Of a DNA stretch of 64,000 nt, positions 42,210 through 51,179 are shown piece by piece; the stretch's first letter is position 1, and each line of letters begins with the position of its first letter. Origin of the DNA: Algiphilus sp022763315. GTDB taxonomy: Bacteria > Pseudomonadota > Gammaproteobacteria > Nevskiales > Nevskiaceae. The translations under genes and the position numbers were made by a program. The stretch lies in the NCBI RefSeq assembly GCF_965249985.1, contig NZ_OZ252280.1. One strand, written 5' to 3'. Under the pieces are notes generated by a model that worked only from the letters and a program-made list of their open reading frames with translations, made no database searches and had not been told where the DNA came from.

Positions 42210-42968
42210 TCAATCGGGCGGCGCGTCCAGCGGTACCGGTACACCCAAGGCCGCCAGCGTGGATTGAAAGTCCGCCTGCAGCGGCGCGCGCAGATCGAGG
42301 GGCTGCTGGCTCTGCGGATGCGTCACGCGCAGGCCCACCGCCGCCAGATACAGCCGGTGATAGCCGCGCCAGTTGTGGAACAGATGATTGTGGTGGCGGT
42401 CGCCGTGGTTGACGTCGCCAATGATGGGATGCCCGATGTGGTTCAGATGGCGGCGGATCTGATGCTTGCGTCCGGTCTCCGGTCGAAGTTCCAGCAGGGC
42501 GTAGCGCTGCTGCGGAAAGCGGCCGAGCGGCTGGTCAAGCGTAGCGGTGGCAAGACACCGGAAATGGGTGCGCGCCTGCTGCGGCGCGCCTCCGGATGCA
42601 CGGACGTCAGTCGGCGCATCGGCCTTGTAACGCAGCGGCTTGTCGATGCAGCCCGCTGCTGGCGGCCAGCCGCGCACCAATGCGCGATAACGCTTTTCGA
42701 CCGCGCGCTGCTCGAATTGATGCGAGACATGACGCGCGCTGTCAGCGTCCAGCGCGAACAGCAGGAGCCCCGATGTCGCCTTGTCCAGGCGATGCACGGC
42801 ATGGACGCGCTGTCCGACGCAGTCGCGTGCCATCTGCAGCGCAAAGCGCGTCTCGTGCCGATCGATCGGTGAACGGTGCACCAGCAGGGCCGCCGGCTTG
42901 TGCACCGCAAGCAGTGCGTCGTCGCGATGGACAACAGTGAAGGCGTTCAGATCGCACTGGCTTTGCAT
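42210..42968 (-). CDS. truC: tRNA pseudouridine synthase, TruC type
   Basis: This 252-residue RluA-superfamily enzyme has HRLDKATSGLLLFALD, whose aspartate is the catalytic nucleophile, and GRKHQIRRHLNHIGHPIIGD as the RNA-binding signature. The HGDRHHNHLF segment and small size favour TruC (pseudouridine 65 of tRNA) over rRNA-specific relatives. Start at 42968 gives the normal length. Confidence 0.86.
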   Translation of the reverse strand: MQSQCDLNAFTVVHRDDALLAVHKPAALLVHRSPIDRHETRFALQMARDCVGQRVHAVHRLDKATSGLLLFALDADSARHVSHQFEQRAVEKRYRALVRGWPPAAGCIDKPLRYKADAPTDVRASGGAPQQARTHFRCLATATLDQPLGRFPQQRYALLELRPETGRKHQIRRHLNHIGHPIIGDVNHGDRHHNHLFHNWRGYHRLYLAAVGLRVTHPQSQQPLDLRAPLQADFQSTLAALGVPVPLDAPPD

Positions 42969-43017
42969 GGCGGCATGCTACCCCGCGAGGGGGCGGCCGC
43001 AGGCCCTGCGCCGCGCA

Positions 43018-43938
43018 CTATTCCGACTGGCTTTCCCCGATCCAATCGCGGATGACGTCGGTCTGTTGCTTGATGAGGCGACGCCCTTCCGCGATGGCCT
43101 CCTCGGCGCGGTGGAAATCCATGAAGGCGAAATCCGGCAGCAGGGGACTCAGGCTGATTTCCGGTGGGTCGCCCGCCATGCGGCTGCGGGTGACGCGATC
43201 CTGCATGATGTTGACGCTGTTGGCGATGACGTCGAACAGGCCGGGGTCTTCGTCATCGTTGTCGCTGTCGCTCTTCGAAAAGGACGTCAGTACCCGCTCC
43301 CAGAAGCCGCCTTCTCCCTTGTTTTCCTCCGCTTGCTTGCGCGCCTGCTCGCGGCTGGCCTTGGACAGGTGCGAGCTGATGAGCTGGGTATTGAGATTGA
43401 CCGCAATGACGATGTCCGCACCCAGCGCCCGCGCAGTGGAGACCGGCACCGGGTTGACCAGGCCCCCATCCAGCATCCAGCGGTCCTCGATGCGCACGGG
43501 CGAGAACACACCGGGGATGGCGCAGGAAGCGCGTGCCGCAGGAAGGATCGGGCCACTGGTGAACCAGCGTTCGCGACCGGTCTTCATCTCGGTGGCCACA
43601 CTGGCGTAACGCTGCTCGAGGTCCTCGATGTTCGGATTGCGATAGCCCTCCTGGAAGAAGCCGAACAGCTTCTCGCCCTTGACCACGCCCCCGGCGAACT
43701 TGATGTCCATGAGATTGAAGACATCGCGCGGCGTGAGCGTGCTGACCCAGTCGGCGAATTCATCGAGTTGACCGGAGACGTAGACCGCCCCCACCAACGC
43801 ACCGATGGAGGTACCCGCCACGACGCCGGGCCGGATGCCCATCTCCTCCAGCCCTTTGATGATGCCGATATGCGCCCAACCCCGCGCCGAGCCGCTGCCC
43901 AGTGCCAGACCGATGACCGGTGCGCCTGTGTCTTCCAT
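43018..43938 (-). CDS. patatin-like phospholipase, RssA type
   Basis: This 306-residue protein has the patatin glycine-rich loop GLALGSGSARGWAHIG, the nucleophile GTSIGALVG and the catalytic aspartate DGGLVNPVP. It is a serine lipid acyl hydrolase; family relatives include RssA. No signal peptide is visible. An acidic SKSDSDNDDEDP stretch is present near residue 230. The ATG at 43938 is chosen because the loop begins right after it. Confidence 0.88.
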   Translation of the reverse strand: MEDTGAPVIGLALGSGSARGWAHIGIIKGLEEMGIRPGVVAGTSIGALVGAVYVSGQLDEFADWVSTLTPRDVFNLMDIKFAGGVVKGEKLFGFFQEGYRNPNIEDLEQRYASVATEMKTGRERWFTSGPILPAARASCAIPGVFSPVRIEDRWMLDGGLVNPVPVSTARALGADIVIAVNLNTQLISSHLSKASREQARKQAEENKGEGGFWERVLTSFSKSDSDNDDEDPGLFDVIANSVNIMQDRVTRSRMAGDPPEISLSPLLPDFAFMDFHRAEEAIAEGRRLIKQQTDVIRDWIGESQSE

Positions 43939-44219
43939 GCTTCCGCTTCCCTGTTGGCCGCCACCACGCACGGCGATGGCTATGAACGGTGCCGAGGATA
44001 CGCGCTGGCCACGGATCGGGGCAGATACAACGCGCCTCTCAGCCCAGTGCTGCAACGGCTGTAGGAAAAACGCGCATCGCCACTACAGCCAGGTGACAGC
44101 CGCACGCGGCCACCCGATACTCGCCGTTGGCGCGGAGAGGCTTTTTTTGGCACCGGAGAGGCGCATGCGTTGGGTGCCGACCGCGGCATTGTCCGACTAC
44201 GGTTTGGGAGGGAGGGACC

Positions 44220-45290
44220 ATGCGTCCTGGGCATCATTCGATTCAGCAGGTGGCGCTGTGCGCGCCGGTCTTCTTGGCGTCACTGGCGCTCAGTCTGGGT
44301 ACGGCCCACGCGCAGGAGTGGGAGGACTACTACCTGGGCGGCACCGCAGGCTACGTACTGGCCGATGACGGGCGCGCACCGGATGCCGACGCCGGTTCCG
44401 CCGCCGGCGTCTACTTCGGTCGCGTCTTCGACAACCAGTTCGGCTTCGAAGTACACGTCTCGGGCGATGGCTTCGAAACCGGAACCGACCTGGGTTCCGA
44501 TCTGTACCGCTACCTGTTCGGCGCCGACGCCATCTACAACTTCGGTGATCGTCGCGGCTGGAGCCCTTTTGCGGCTCTCGGCGGGGGCGGCTCCTACAAC
44601 GACGTGGTGCCTTCGGCGGAAGACACCGTGGACTTCTTCGCCAATGCGGCCGTTGGCCTGGTATCGCCAGCCTTTACCGACATCGGTCAGCTGCGTGTGC
44701 GCGCGGAAGCGCGCTATGTGCATGACTTCTTCGGCGATGGCTTCGGTGACCTGCGCCTGATGGCGGGCATCGAGATTCCCCTGCTGCGGCCGGCGGAAGT
44801 CAGCTTCGAAGCACCCGAGACCCAGATCGAGATTGTTGAAGTGCCCTCGGGCCTGCAGGACTCGGACGGAGACGGTGTCATCAACGAACGCGACCTCTGC
44901 CCCAATACCCCACCTGGCACGCGCATCGACGGCGACGGCTGTCCCTTCGACGACATCATGGAACTGCGCGGTGTGACCTTCGAGCTTGATTCCGCGCGGC
45001 TGCGGCCGGACGCTGAGACCGTGCTCTCTTACGTGGTCGATATCCTTCAGCGCAATCCGGATATGGAGGTCGAAATCGCGGGCCACACCTGCGACCTCGG
45101 CTCCGAGGCGTACAACCGCTCGCTGTCGCAGCAGCGCGCCCAGTCGGTGGTGGATCACCTGCAGTCACGGGGCATCGATGGCGCGCGCATGGAAGCGGTC
45201 GGCTACGGGGAATCCGAGCCACAGCTGCCGAACACCAGCGAGGAAAACCGCGAACGCAACCGACGCGTCGAGATGCGCGTCCTCAACTGA
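44220..45290 (+). CDS. OmpA-family outer membrane protein (OprF-like)
   Basis: This 356-residue protein has a signal peptide (cleavage near AHA-QE), an eight-stranded beta-barrel region (about 30-195), a short calcium-binding TSP3-like repeat DSDGDGVINERDLCPNTPPG (about 220-245), and a C-terminal OmpA peptidoglycan-binding domain (250-356, FELDSARLRPD, NRSLSQQRAQSV, NRRVEMRV). It links outer membrane to cell wall. A GGAGGGAGGG site precedes the ATG. A lipoprotein gene follows 26 bases later. Confidence 0.92.
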   Translation: MRPGHHSIQQVALCAPVFLASLALSLGTAHAQEWEDYYLGGTAGYVLADDGRAPDADAGSAAGVYFGRVFDNQFGFEVHVSGDGFETGTDLGSDLYRYLFGADAIYNFGDRRGWSPFAALGGGGSYNDVVPSAEDTVDFFANAAVGLVSPAFTDIGQLRVRAEARYVHDFFGDGFGDLRLMAGIEIPLLRPAEVSFEAPETQIEIVEVPSGLQDSDGDGVINERDLCPNTPPGTRIDGDGCPFDDIMELRGVTFELDSARLRPDAETVLSYVVDILQRNPDMEVEIAGHTCDLGSEAYNRSLSQQRAQSVVDHLQSRGIDGARMEAVGYGESEPQLPNTSEENRERNRRVEMRVLN

Positions 45291-45316
45291 AGCCAAGCAA
45301 TCTGGAGATCCCACGC

Positions 45317-45952
45317 ATGCGGCGCATGAACCGAAGTCTCGTTCTCCCCCTCCTGGCCGCTGGCCTTGTTGCCTGTAACGCCAACACCACAGGTGCCGGC
45401 GGCGAGCCCCCCACGGGCGTGCTGCGCTGTATCGATCCGCTGACCGCGGAGAACGGCGCCACCGTCGCCGTGGATTCAAGCATCAACTGCATCGGCTGCA
45501 ATGTCGACAATCCGGACGCGATCATCGACGACAGCGTCATGTCCGCCGCTACCATCCGGGTGCCCCTCGCCCTGCTCGGCGGCCGCCTCTCGGTCACCGT
45601 GAACAAGGCCGATGGCGCCACGCAGCCAGCGCCGGCTGCGCCCGGTTTCATCCTCAACAGCCCGCAACGCTCGCTGCTCGGCCTGAACCTCGCGCAGGTG
45701 CTGTCGGTGTCGACCCTGCTCGGTGGCGAAGTGCAGGAAGAGAACATCGCCATCTCGCTGCTCGATCTCGATCTGCTCAGCTTGGTCGATCTTGGCCTGG
45801 GCGGCTCCTCGGACGGCGCCTTCGCGCTGCTCGTCGAGAACACCCAGCAGCCCTTCGATGCCTTGCGCCTGAACCTGTTCTCGCTGGTGGGCGCCAATCT
45901 GCAACTCGACGTGGGCGGCGCCTGCGCCAACTTCGCGCTGGAGGAAGGCTGA
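45317..45952 (+). CDS. lipoprotein of unknown function
   Basis: This 211-residue protein has a lipobox (AGLVAC), a cysteine-containing INCIGCNVDNPD segment, and repeated short hydrophobic, strand-forming stretches (LSLVDLGLGGSS, LFSLVGANLQLDVGG). I do not recognise a family. It directly follows the OmpA-like gene and is probably cotranscribed, so an outer-membrane or periplasmic role is likely. Confidence 0.7.
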   Translation: MRRMNRSLVLPLLAAGLVACNANTTGAGGEPPTGVLRCIDPLTAENGATVAVDSSINCIGCNVDNPDAIIDDSVMSAATIRVPLALLGGRLSVTVNKADGATQPAPAAPGFILNSPQRSLLGLNLAQVLSVSTLLGGEVQEENIAISLLDLDLLSLVDLGLGGSSDGAFALLVENTQQPFDALRLNLFSLVGANLQLDVGGACANFALEEG

Positions 45953-46255
45953 GCCCCGGCGCGGGCGCACACAACCGCCGCGCGGAGTCATGCCCGCGCG
46001 GCCGCGCCCAGCGCAGCTAGACCCAAGCCCGCGCGGAACGCTTCCCCAGGTATTCGCGGCGGCAGCGGTGAAAATGGGCACACCTGGCTTTGTCTCTGAG
46101 AAGGCCTCGGCCCCACGGCCTCCGGCCACACAGTCCTTTGAGGCCACTGGCGTGCGCGGCGCGCCCTGCCGCACCCCGCGGTCAACACACGGGTTTGGTT
46201 GTCAGCCCAGCTCGCTGATGGACGTCGAGCCCCCACGCACCAACACCCACACCGC
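45953..46255. other. convergent intergenic region with hairpin
   Basis: These 303 bases lie between two convergent genes and hold no credible gene. The hairpin listed separately at 45977-46002 is the only clear structure; the rest is GC-rich with imperfect repeats around GGCCTCGGCC. Confidence 0.5.
45977..46002. terminator. GC-rich hairpin at convergent gene ends
   Basis: GCCGCGCGG and CCGCGCGGC pair over nine bases around an eight-base loop, 25 bases past the lipoprotein stop. There is no T-run, so it is a possible transcript end rather than a proven rho-independent terminator. Confidence 0.5.
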
Positions 46256-48118
46256 TCAGCGCTCGACGCTGGCGCCCTCGTAGAGCTGAGCCAACGCCAG
46301 CCGCACTTCCGCCAGTCGGGTACGGATGTGCGCGCGCTGGCGCTGGATTTCGGCAAGGAGCAGGCCCTCGATATGCGCAGACTGCTCGCTGGCGAGACGG
46401 CGGCTGCGTTCGCCCACCGCCAGCGCACGGCCCTGCAGGGCGGTCGCGCCGCTGTCGCGGTGTGCGGCCAGTGATTCGACGTGGTGGGCCATGGCGTGCG
46501 CGATCAGGCGTAGCTCCCGCAACCGGCGAAAGGCCTCCTGGTAACGATGCGTTGACAAGAAGCCGAGCAACCAGTTTGCCTCGGGGACATCGACCAAGTG
46601 GCGCAGCTCCCAGTCCGCGCCGCCGGAGAGATCGCTGTCGGCGCGCAGCATCGTTTCCACCATTTGCCCGCTGCGTACCGCTCTTTCGCTGTCCAACAGC
46701 CCGGCATTCACCTGTTCGAAGACCTGCAGGGCACGCTGATAGCCCGCGTAGGCATCACCGCGCTGGCCAGCGAGACGATAGGCGAAGGGGATGGCTACGG
46801 TTGCCTCCTGCACGCTGTCATCACTGATCGGCCCTTCGCGCAACGGACGCCAATGCGCCATCGCCTGTTCGATGCCACGCACGGCAGCACGGGCGGTTGT
46901 CTGCGGCGCATCCGCTGGTGCGAAGGCGGCCCAACCGCGCGCCATCTCCACCTGCCCCTGATACAGGGTGCTCTCGGCACCATCAGCGAGCAGCGCCGCC
47001 ACGGCGCGATCATCACGGCGCTCGAACAGGCGTTGGGCGTGAAAGAGACGGGCACGATCGCGCAGCGCGCGCGCTACCGCGTCATCGTCTTCGCCAGAGA
47101 TCAGCCGGCGCAGGACGGCGTCCGCCGCGGCGCGATCGCCGCTGCGATCCAACGCAATCGCATGGTTCAGGCGCGTGGCGGCGCTCAGGCCTTCGCTGTT
47201 GGCAAGCAGTTCTGCCGCCATGGCGTAATCGCCCCGCTCCAGGAGGATGAGACTGCGCAGGGCGCGGGCGCGCTGTTGCTGTGCGTCGCTGCCGGCGTCG
47301 CCGATCCGGTCGAGCAGCGCCAAGGCCTGATCCGGCGCGCCGCGCCGATGGTCGATGGTGGCCTGCTTGAGCAGCAAACGGGCCCAGAGCTCAGGCTGCG
47401 ACGCCTGCGGCAACGCCTGCAAGGCGGTCATCGCGCGGGTGCGCATGCCGAAGCCGATCAGGGCTTCAGCCAGGAGCCAGCCACGGGCATCGTCAGGGAT
47501 CTCGGCGCTAGGAGTGACGCCAATCTCGGCGAGCAGCGCCAGCGCCTCGTAGTAGCGCGCGGTGCCAATCAGATAGCGCGCACTATCGACGCGGACATCG
47601 GCCGCGCGCTGCGCACCGTCGCGGTCGCGCGAGACCCGGCGCAGCGGCAGGCTCACCTGCAGATCGTGCGCTCCCACTACGACTTCGGTGCGCAGCGTGC
47701 CGTCTGGCGGTGCGCGTTTGGCGCCCCCCGCGAAGCGCCCGCTGAAGCGTGCCTCAAGCGGATAGCGGCCCGGCGGGAGGGTGGCGCGCAGTACGCGGTG
47801 AGCGCCTCCGGCGGCCAGCGCGTGCGCCTGCACCGCATCGTAGTCGTGCACGGCCTCCTCGTCGGACAGGCGCACTGCGAGCTGGCGCAGCTCGAAACGG
47901 GCATCGTCGAGCACGACATAGACATCCACGCGCCGAAGATCCTCCGCGCGGCGGGCGCGCTCGGTGGCGCGCACGCCGAGTTCAAGCGCCACCGCGTCCT
48001 CCTTGAGCGCGGCGATGGCGGCGTCGGAGGGTGCGGCATACCCTTGGGCGGGCGATAACGCGCACAGCATGACGCCGATCATCGCGATTGCACCCCACCT
48101 GCGCTTACCGCTCATCAT
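46256..48118 (-). CDS. exported helical-repeat protein of unknown function
   Basis: This 620-residue protein has an N-terminal signal (WGAIAMIGVMLCALSPAQGYA), then a region with beta-strand character (residues 40-170, DVYVVLDDARFELRQLAV), and a long alpha-helical repeat region resembling TPR units (about 180-600). I do not recognise a named family. Scaffold or binding roles are typical of such repeats. A GGAGAGAAGG site supports the ATG at 48118. It lies 145 bases downstream of the ceramidase-like pair on the same strand. Confidence 0.7.
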   Translation of the reverse strand: MMSGKRRWGAIAMIGVMLCALSPAQGYAAPSDAAIAALKEDAVALELGVRATERARRAEDLRRVDVYVVLDDARFELRQLAVRLSDEEAVHDYDAVQAHALAAGGAHRVLRATLPPGRYPLEARFSGRFAGGAKRAPPDGTLRTEVVVGAHDLQVSLPLRRVSRDRDGAQRAADVRVDSARYLIGTARYYEALALLAEIGVTPSAEIPDDARGWLLAEALIGFGMRTRAMTALQALPQASQPELWARLLLKQATIDHRRGAPDQALALLDRIGDAGSDAQQQRARALRSLILLERGDYAMAAELLANSEGLSAATRLNHAIALDRSGDRAAADAVLRRLISGEDDDAVARALRDRARLFHAQRLFERRDDRAVAALLADGAESTLYQGQVEMARGWAAFAPADAPQTTARAAVRGIEQAMAHWRPLREGPISDDSVQEATVAIPFAYRLAGQRGDAYAGYQRALQVFEQVNAGLLDSERAVRSGQMVETMLRADSDLSGGADWELRHLVDVPEANWLLGFLSTHRYQEAFRRLRELRLIAHAMAHHVESLAAHRDSGATALQGRALAVGERSRRLASEQSAHIEGLLLAEIQRQRAHIRTRLAEVRLALAQLYEGASVER

Positions 48119-48263
48119 TGCCTTCTCTCCAGATCGCACCGAGCGCACTATAAGCGGCTGCAAGGTCGCCATGAGGCACCGACCCGCGCCTCACGCGCGG
48201 GCCCGACAGCGGCTGTCAGAAGGCGCCTACAAGGCGGCGTTGGGGCGGGTACGACCCCCGACC

Positions 48264-51179
48264 TCAGGAGGCGAATTCCCAGGTCGCAGGTGCATTGCGA
48301 TTGCCGTCGTCGTCGCGCAGGTGAATCTGCAGGCGATCGCCGGCTTGCAAGGCGACCGCGGCCTGGTAACGCCCCTGATGCGGCGCGACGTCCACCCGCT
48401 GCTGGCGGCCGTCGGCGCGGGTCACCGTGACCCACGCCTGGTCGAGGACACCGCGTCGCGCCCAAGGTCGGAAACTGCAGCGACGGCAGATGTAGCGCTC
48501 CGCCTCGGCATCGTCGATGAAGGCGAAGTCGGAGGCGTAGCTCGCCGGATAGCGGATGGGGGCCACCGTGAAGGAAACGCCGTCAGCGTCCAGTTGCACC
48601 GCGCTGGCGACAATGCCCTGCCAGACCCCGACCTCGAAGCCATCGGAAAGCAGTTCGTAGGGCTGGTTCTCGCCATCCTTGCGGATGTGGCCGCGCACGC
48701 GGAAACGGTAGCGGCCCGGCGGGGTGCTGCCGATTCGGCGCGGAAAGGCGGAGAAGGCTTCGAAGTTGGCCGTCCAGCGCCATTCGTGCTGCCCGCTGAT
48801 CGCCTGCAGCACGCCGGCAATACCGTTCGGGAAATCCACCCGCGTCTGGACTTCCCCGCTGCCATCGGCGAACGGCGCCCAGCTGCCATCGGCGCGTTGG
48901 CGTTCGACCGTGGCCACCGGGTTGTCCACGGCATTGGAGCCGCCGCGCCATTGGAAGGTGGCGGCGTCGAAGCGACGGATATCGCGCGGCTGCACCAAAG
49001 CCTCGGCCGGGCCGAGGTTGTCGGCGAGCAGGGCTTCATAGGCGGCCACCGCGACGGCCCCACCGCGGCCGACAATCTCGGCAGTGGCGATCTGGCGTAG
49101 CTCATCGACGCTGCCGACCACTTGCAGCAACTCCGGCGACAAAGGCATTCCGCCGCGCATGGCTGCCGCCATGCGTACCAGCCGGGTGACGGCATAGTCG
49201 GCTGTGTGCGGGCCATAACTGGTCAGCGCCTTACGGTAGTGGTCGCGATTCATGTACTCGCGATAGCTGACGGTGTAGCCGTGATAGTCGCCGGCATGAC
49301 CGATGCCAACGGGCAGGGCATAGCCTTCGACGCCCAGGTCCTGGATCGCTTCGTGCGTGAAATTGCCCCACAGGGCATCGGTATCGGTGGATTCGCTGAT
49401 CGCCGCCAGGGCATTGGCCGGGTCGTCCCAGCCTGCGGCATCGTTGTGCACCTGCGCGCGCATGCGCTGGATGGCGGCGTCGTCAAATGGGCGATCGCCG
49501 GGCACCGGCGTGGAGAACTGCGCCGGATCGAAAATCCCTGCCTGCAGCGCGCAGGCGTCGGCGTAGGCAGGGTCCTCCTTGTAGCCATCGATCAGACAGG
49601 CCCAGTCGAAACCGTTGTAGGTGTTGTCCGGGACGCGGTCAAGACGGCTTTCCAGGTTGAGAATCAGATCGACCTGGGCTTCGCAGGCACAGGAGGCCAG
49701 CAACACCTCACCAATGCGAAAGGTCTGCAGCATGAGCCGCAGATTTTCCTCGATCACACCGAAGGCAGGCACATCGTAGTGCGAGGGCACGGGCAAGCCG
49801 TGTGCACGCAGCGTATCGGCGAGCATGGCCAGTGGCGCCACCGCCGGCGCGATGAATGCGGTCTCCTCCAGGCGCAGGCAATCGGGAAATCCGAGGGCCG
49901 GCAGACCGATGGTGCCTTCAAGCGTGGGATCGGTCCGGCAGTTCGAGACCGAGGGATAGGGATGGGAAAGCGGCCCCGGCACCCAGGCGAGCCGAAAATC
50001 CACCGCGTGGTCGGCCCGCATTGGCACGATGGCGTCGCCGTTGCCGATGGCCTCCCAGCCGGCGATGACGGCATCCGCCAGATAGCGTGCTCCGCGCTCG
50101 GTCTGGGCGTAGCCGGTGTGGAACCAGTCGCGCCAGACGCCGGTATCCAGCGGGGCGCTGTCGCGGTCGCAATCGCCGCGGCCGTCGCCACCCAGAGCGC
50201 GGGTGGTATCGGCAACCACCCTGCCCTGACCATCGAGCAACTGGCAGCGATTGCCCGACCCCTCGGCGGAACCGACGTCACCCTGGGAGAACAGCAGGGT
50301 CGCGCCTGTCTCGCGATCGACAAAGCGCTCCAGCGGCGCCAGATAGTCGGCGCTGTGCAGGTCATAGCCGTCAAGGCCTTCCGGATGCTGGCCGAAATTC
50401 ACCCAGATCGCCAAGGGCTTCGGATCGCTGAGATCGCTCAACGCGTCAAAGCGCAGCACCGTGATGGCGGCGTCGGCGTACTCGAGTGGATAGCCTGCCG
50501 GGCTGCCATCGTCTGCCGTGGCCAGGCGGGTGACATTGCCCTTGAAGATGCGGTGTTCGATCGTGGTTGCGCCCATCGCCACCGGTTGCAGGTCGCTGGC
50601 AGCCCTTTCGATGGCTTCTGCAATGCGCTGTGCCTGATGCTCGAAGAAGCGTGCATCGAAGACATCCTGAAAGATGAACAGCCCAACTGCCAAAGTGGAG
50701 GAATAGGCCGTGGAGTGGGCGTGCGAGGCGGTGTGCAGAATCTGTTCGTAGCCGATGCCGGAGGCGCCCTGATCCAGGATCTGCCCGACGCGCCGCAACA
50801 GCAAATCCTGGGCGAGGTAGTTGTCGGTCTTGAGGAGGGCGATGCGTTGGCCATCGCCGCCTTCAATCACCAGCGCCCGCGCGGACAGGCGCGACTGCAC
50901 GCCGGTGGAGGTGCGCTTGGCCTTGGCATGGAGATAGGGATCGATGTCGCCACCGGCCAGCCCCTCGAAGAGGGTGGTGGTATCACAGTACTGACCGGCG
51001 CAGTAGCCCACATCTGGCGTCATATCGACCACCGCGACGCCCGCGCGCAGGCCACCGCCGGGCGTGATGTCCACCGTATCGCGGGTCGGCGGGCTGCCTT
51101 CGCGCGGCGGCTCCGATCCCGAGCAGGCGACCATCACGAGCGCTGCCAGTCCGGCAGAGAGCGGGCGCAGGACATTCAT
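48264..51179 (-). CDS. neutral ceramidase-like lipoprotein A
   Basis: This 971-residue exported protein has a signal with lipobox VMVAC and a large N-terminal domain of the neutral/alkaline ceramidase type (PF04734): AGVAVVDMTPDVG, ILHTASHAHSTAYS (a paired-His zinc site) and NFGQHPEGL (second histidine region). A C-terminal beta-rich domain follows from about residue 760. Ceramidases cleave the amide of ceramide; here the actual substrate is inferred. It overlaps the preceding gene for a second, related lipoprotein by ATGA. Confidence 0.82.
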   Translation of the reverse strand: MNVLRPLSAGLAALVMVACSGSEPPREGSPPTRDTVDITPGGGLRAGVAVVDMTPDVGYCAGQYCDTTTLFEGLAGGDIDPYLHAKAKRTSTGVQSRLSARALVIEGGDGQRIALLKTDNYLAQDLLLRRVGQILDQGASGIGYEQILHTASHAHSTAYSSTLAVGLFIFQDVFDARFFEHQAQRIAEAIERAASDLQPVAMGATTIEHRIFKGNVTRLATADDGSPAGYPLEYADAAITVLRFDALSDLSDPKPLAIWVNFGQHPEGLDGYDLHSADYLAPLERFVDRETGATLLFSQGDVGSAEGSGNRCQLLDGQGRVVADTTRALGGDGRGDCDRDSAPLDTGVWRDWFHTGYAQTERGARYLADAVIAGWEAIGNGDAIVPMRADHAVDFRLAWVPGPLSHPYPSVSNCRTDPTLEGTIGLPALGFPDCLRLEETAFIAPAVAPLAMLADTLRAHGLPVPSHYDVPAFGVIEENLRLMLQTFRIGEVLLASCACEAQVDLILNLESRLDRVPDNTYNGFDWACLIDGYKEDPAYADACALQAGIFDPAQFSTPVPGDRPFDDAAIQRMRAQVHNDAAGWDDPANALAAISESTDTDALWGNFTHEAIQDLGVEGYALPVGIGHAGDYHGYTVSYREYMNRDHYRKALTSYGPHTADYAVTRLVRMAAAMRGGMPLSPELLQVVGSVDELRQIATAEIVGRGGAVAVAAYEALLADNLGPAEALVQPRDIRRFDAATFQWRGGSNAVDNPVATVERQRADGSWAPFADGSGEVQTRVDFPNGIAGVLQAISGQHEWRWTANFEAFSAFPRRIGSTPPGRYRFRVRGHIRKDGENQPYELLSDGFEVGVWQGIVASAVQLDADGVSFTVAPIRYPASYASDFAFIDDAEAERYICRRCSFRPWARRGVLDQAWVTVTRADGRQQRVDVAPHQGRYQAAVALQAGDRLQIHLRDDDGNRNAPATWEFAS

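Noticed and set aside
46598..48058. Long rightward open frame opposite the exported repeat protein
   Set aside because: No motif, no ribosome binding site, and the opposite strand has a signal peptide and good start.
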